From NCBI GenBank assembly GCA_963746175.1, contig CAVVAH010000008.1, positions 310,001 through 374,000 on the forward strand: a stretch of DNA of 64,000 bases, written 5' to 3'. The number at the start of each line of letters is the position of its first letter. The first letter of the stretch is position 1. Under the pieces are notes generated by a model that saw only the letters and a list, made by a program, of their open reading frames with translations, was not told where the DNA came from and did no database searches. Both the position numbers and the translations under genes were made by a program. Of this stretch, positions 62,823-64,000 are shown in pieces. The DNA comes from CAVVAH01 sp963746175. Its GTDB lineage: Bacteria; Actinomycetota; Actinomycetes; JACCUZ01.

Positions 62823-64000
62823 TGTCTGCCCCGGGCGTCCCCGGCCGCGACCCGATCGACCTCACGTCCTACCTCGGCCACCAGAGGTGGTTCGCCGGCA
62901 AGGGACGCACCTGGCAGGTCACCGGGACGGCCACGGTGGGACGGCCCTCGGCCGACGTGCGCATCGACACGGTCACCATCGCGTACGACGACGGCGACAC
63001 CGAGACCTACCAGCTCCCCCTGGTCGCCTACGACGACGCCCAGGAGCACCTGGCGCACGCGTTCGTCGGGGAGGAGGTCGACGCCGACGGCGGCCGCCGG
63101 CACCTCTACGACGCTCTGCACGACAAGGACGCGACGGTGCACTGGATCGACGGCATCGCCGGCGGGCTGACGGTGCCCGGTCTGTCGTTCCACCGCGACC
63201 CGTCGCTCGACGAGCTGCCCGTCGGCGGCCCGTCGATCGTCGTCGGCGCCGAGCAGTCCAACACCTCGGTCATCTTCGGCGACACCGTGATCCTCAAGGT
63301 CTTCCGCAAGGTCTCGCCGGGCGTCAACCCGGACATCGAGGTGCACTCGGCGCTCGCTGCCGCGGGCAGCACGCACATCGCGACACCGATCGGCTGGGTC
63401 GAAGGCACCTGGACCGGCGCCGAGGGCTCCGAGGCGACCGCCAGCCTGGCGATGGCGCAGACGTTCCTCAAGGGTGCCGCCGAGGGCTGGGAGCTCGCGC
63501 TCACCAGCGTGCGCGACCTCTACGCCGAGGCCGACCTGCACGCCGACGAGGTCGGCGGCGACTTCGCCGGGGAGGCGCAGCGGCTCGGCGCGGCGACCGC
63601 CGAGGTGCACCTCGCGATGGCCGACGTCCTGCCCACCGGGACGCTCGAGGGCAAGGAGCTCGCCGCACTCGCCGAGTCGATGCGGGCCCGGCTGGACCGT
63701 GCAGCCGCGGAGGTCGCCGACCTCGCGCCGTACGTCGAGGCGCTGCAGGCCGCGTTCGACGACGTCGCCGCGCTGTCCGACCCGGTCGCGGTGCAGCGGG
63801 TTCACGGCGACTTCCACCTGGGCCAGGTGATGCGGACCCTCGAAGGGTGGAAGCTGCTCGACTTCGAGGGCGAGCCGGCCCGGCCGCTGGTCGAGCGGCG
63901 GGCACTGGAGTCTCCCGTCAAGGACGTGGCCGGGATGCTGCGGTCCTTCGACTACGCGGCTCGGCACCTGCTGGCCGACCACCCGTTCGACCCCCAGCGC
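62822..64000 (+). CDS. mak: Maltokinase, truncated by the window end
   Basis: ATP-dependent maltose 1-kinase (Pep2). ATG 62822 overlaps the treS stop (TGATG). At least 393 residues are read without a stop: an N-terminal cap (LGHQRWFAGKGRTWQV near residue 18), then GAEQSNTSVIFGDTVILKVFR near residue 142, the catalytic loop VHGDFHLGQVM near residue 328 and DFEGEPARPLVERR, where the Asp is metal-binding. The 3' end continues beyond position 64000. It makes maltose-1-phosphate for GlgE. Confidence 0.93.

Overview
The window is very GC-rich, densely coded and syntenic with actinobacterial core genome. It suggests a high-GC actinobacterium, most likely of the Nocardioidaceae/Propionibacteriales type. 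That placement is inferred from gene content and order (NdgR/LtbR next to leuCD, citramalate synthase, GlgE pathway, GatCAB, many GTG starts and apparently leaderless promoters), not from a marker-gene tree.

Layout. 0-27 kb is a branched-chain amino acid and serine region. It holds leuDC with a divergent IclR-type regulator (ndgR/ltbR), a WxL/DUF916-type surface-protein pair, tRNA-Glu and tRNA-Gln beside gltX, a FAH-family hydrolase, citramalate synthase, ilvE, leuB, serA, a sodium:solute symporter, ilvBNC, an HD-GYP protein and ilvD. 27-34.8 kb is accessory: a PAP2-like protein, a MoaD/beta-propeller pair, an unknown membrane-anchored protein, a 2-hydroxyacid dehydrogenase, a patatin, a sugar dehydrogenase lipoprotein and an S51-like protein. 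34.9-48.5 kb is housekeeping on the minus strand: gatC-gatA-gatB, a GGDEF/EAL protein, ligA, a MetE-like protein, a deaminase, mnmA, a cysteine desulfurase and etfBA. 48.7-64 kb is alpha-glucan metabolism: a methyltransferase with a GH57 enzyme, an acyltransferase with a methyltransferase and an enoyl-CoA hydratase, then glgX, glgP, and glgE-treS-mak, with mak cut by the window end.

How the genes work together. IlvBN, IlvC, IlvD, IlvE, LeuB and LeuCD cover most steps to Val, Ile and Leu; LeuA is not in the window, and CimA supplies a threonine-independent route to Ile. Regulation is visible in the DNA. An 18-bp motif at the ndgR/leuC promoters recurs with one mismatch upstream of cimA. Leader peptides rich in branched-chain residues precede ilvB (with a clear attenuator terminator) and leuB, and cimA also has a leader terminator. 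GltX, tRNA-Gln and GatCAB form a complete indirect Gln-tRNA(Gln) route. TreS, Mak and GlgE convert trehalose to alpha-glucan, while GlgX and GlgP break it down.

Sequence quality. Between about 1.2 and 10.7 kb, six ORFs (leuC, gltX, cimA, a FAH hydrolase, a CPBP protease and a small membrane protein) carry about a dozen single-base shifts, nearly all apparent one-base insertions. No such shifts were seen in the following 53 kb. Because gltX should be essential, I read these as sequencing or assembly errors and describe the genes as intact. No CRISPR array, insertion sequence, prophage or rRNA was found.
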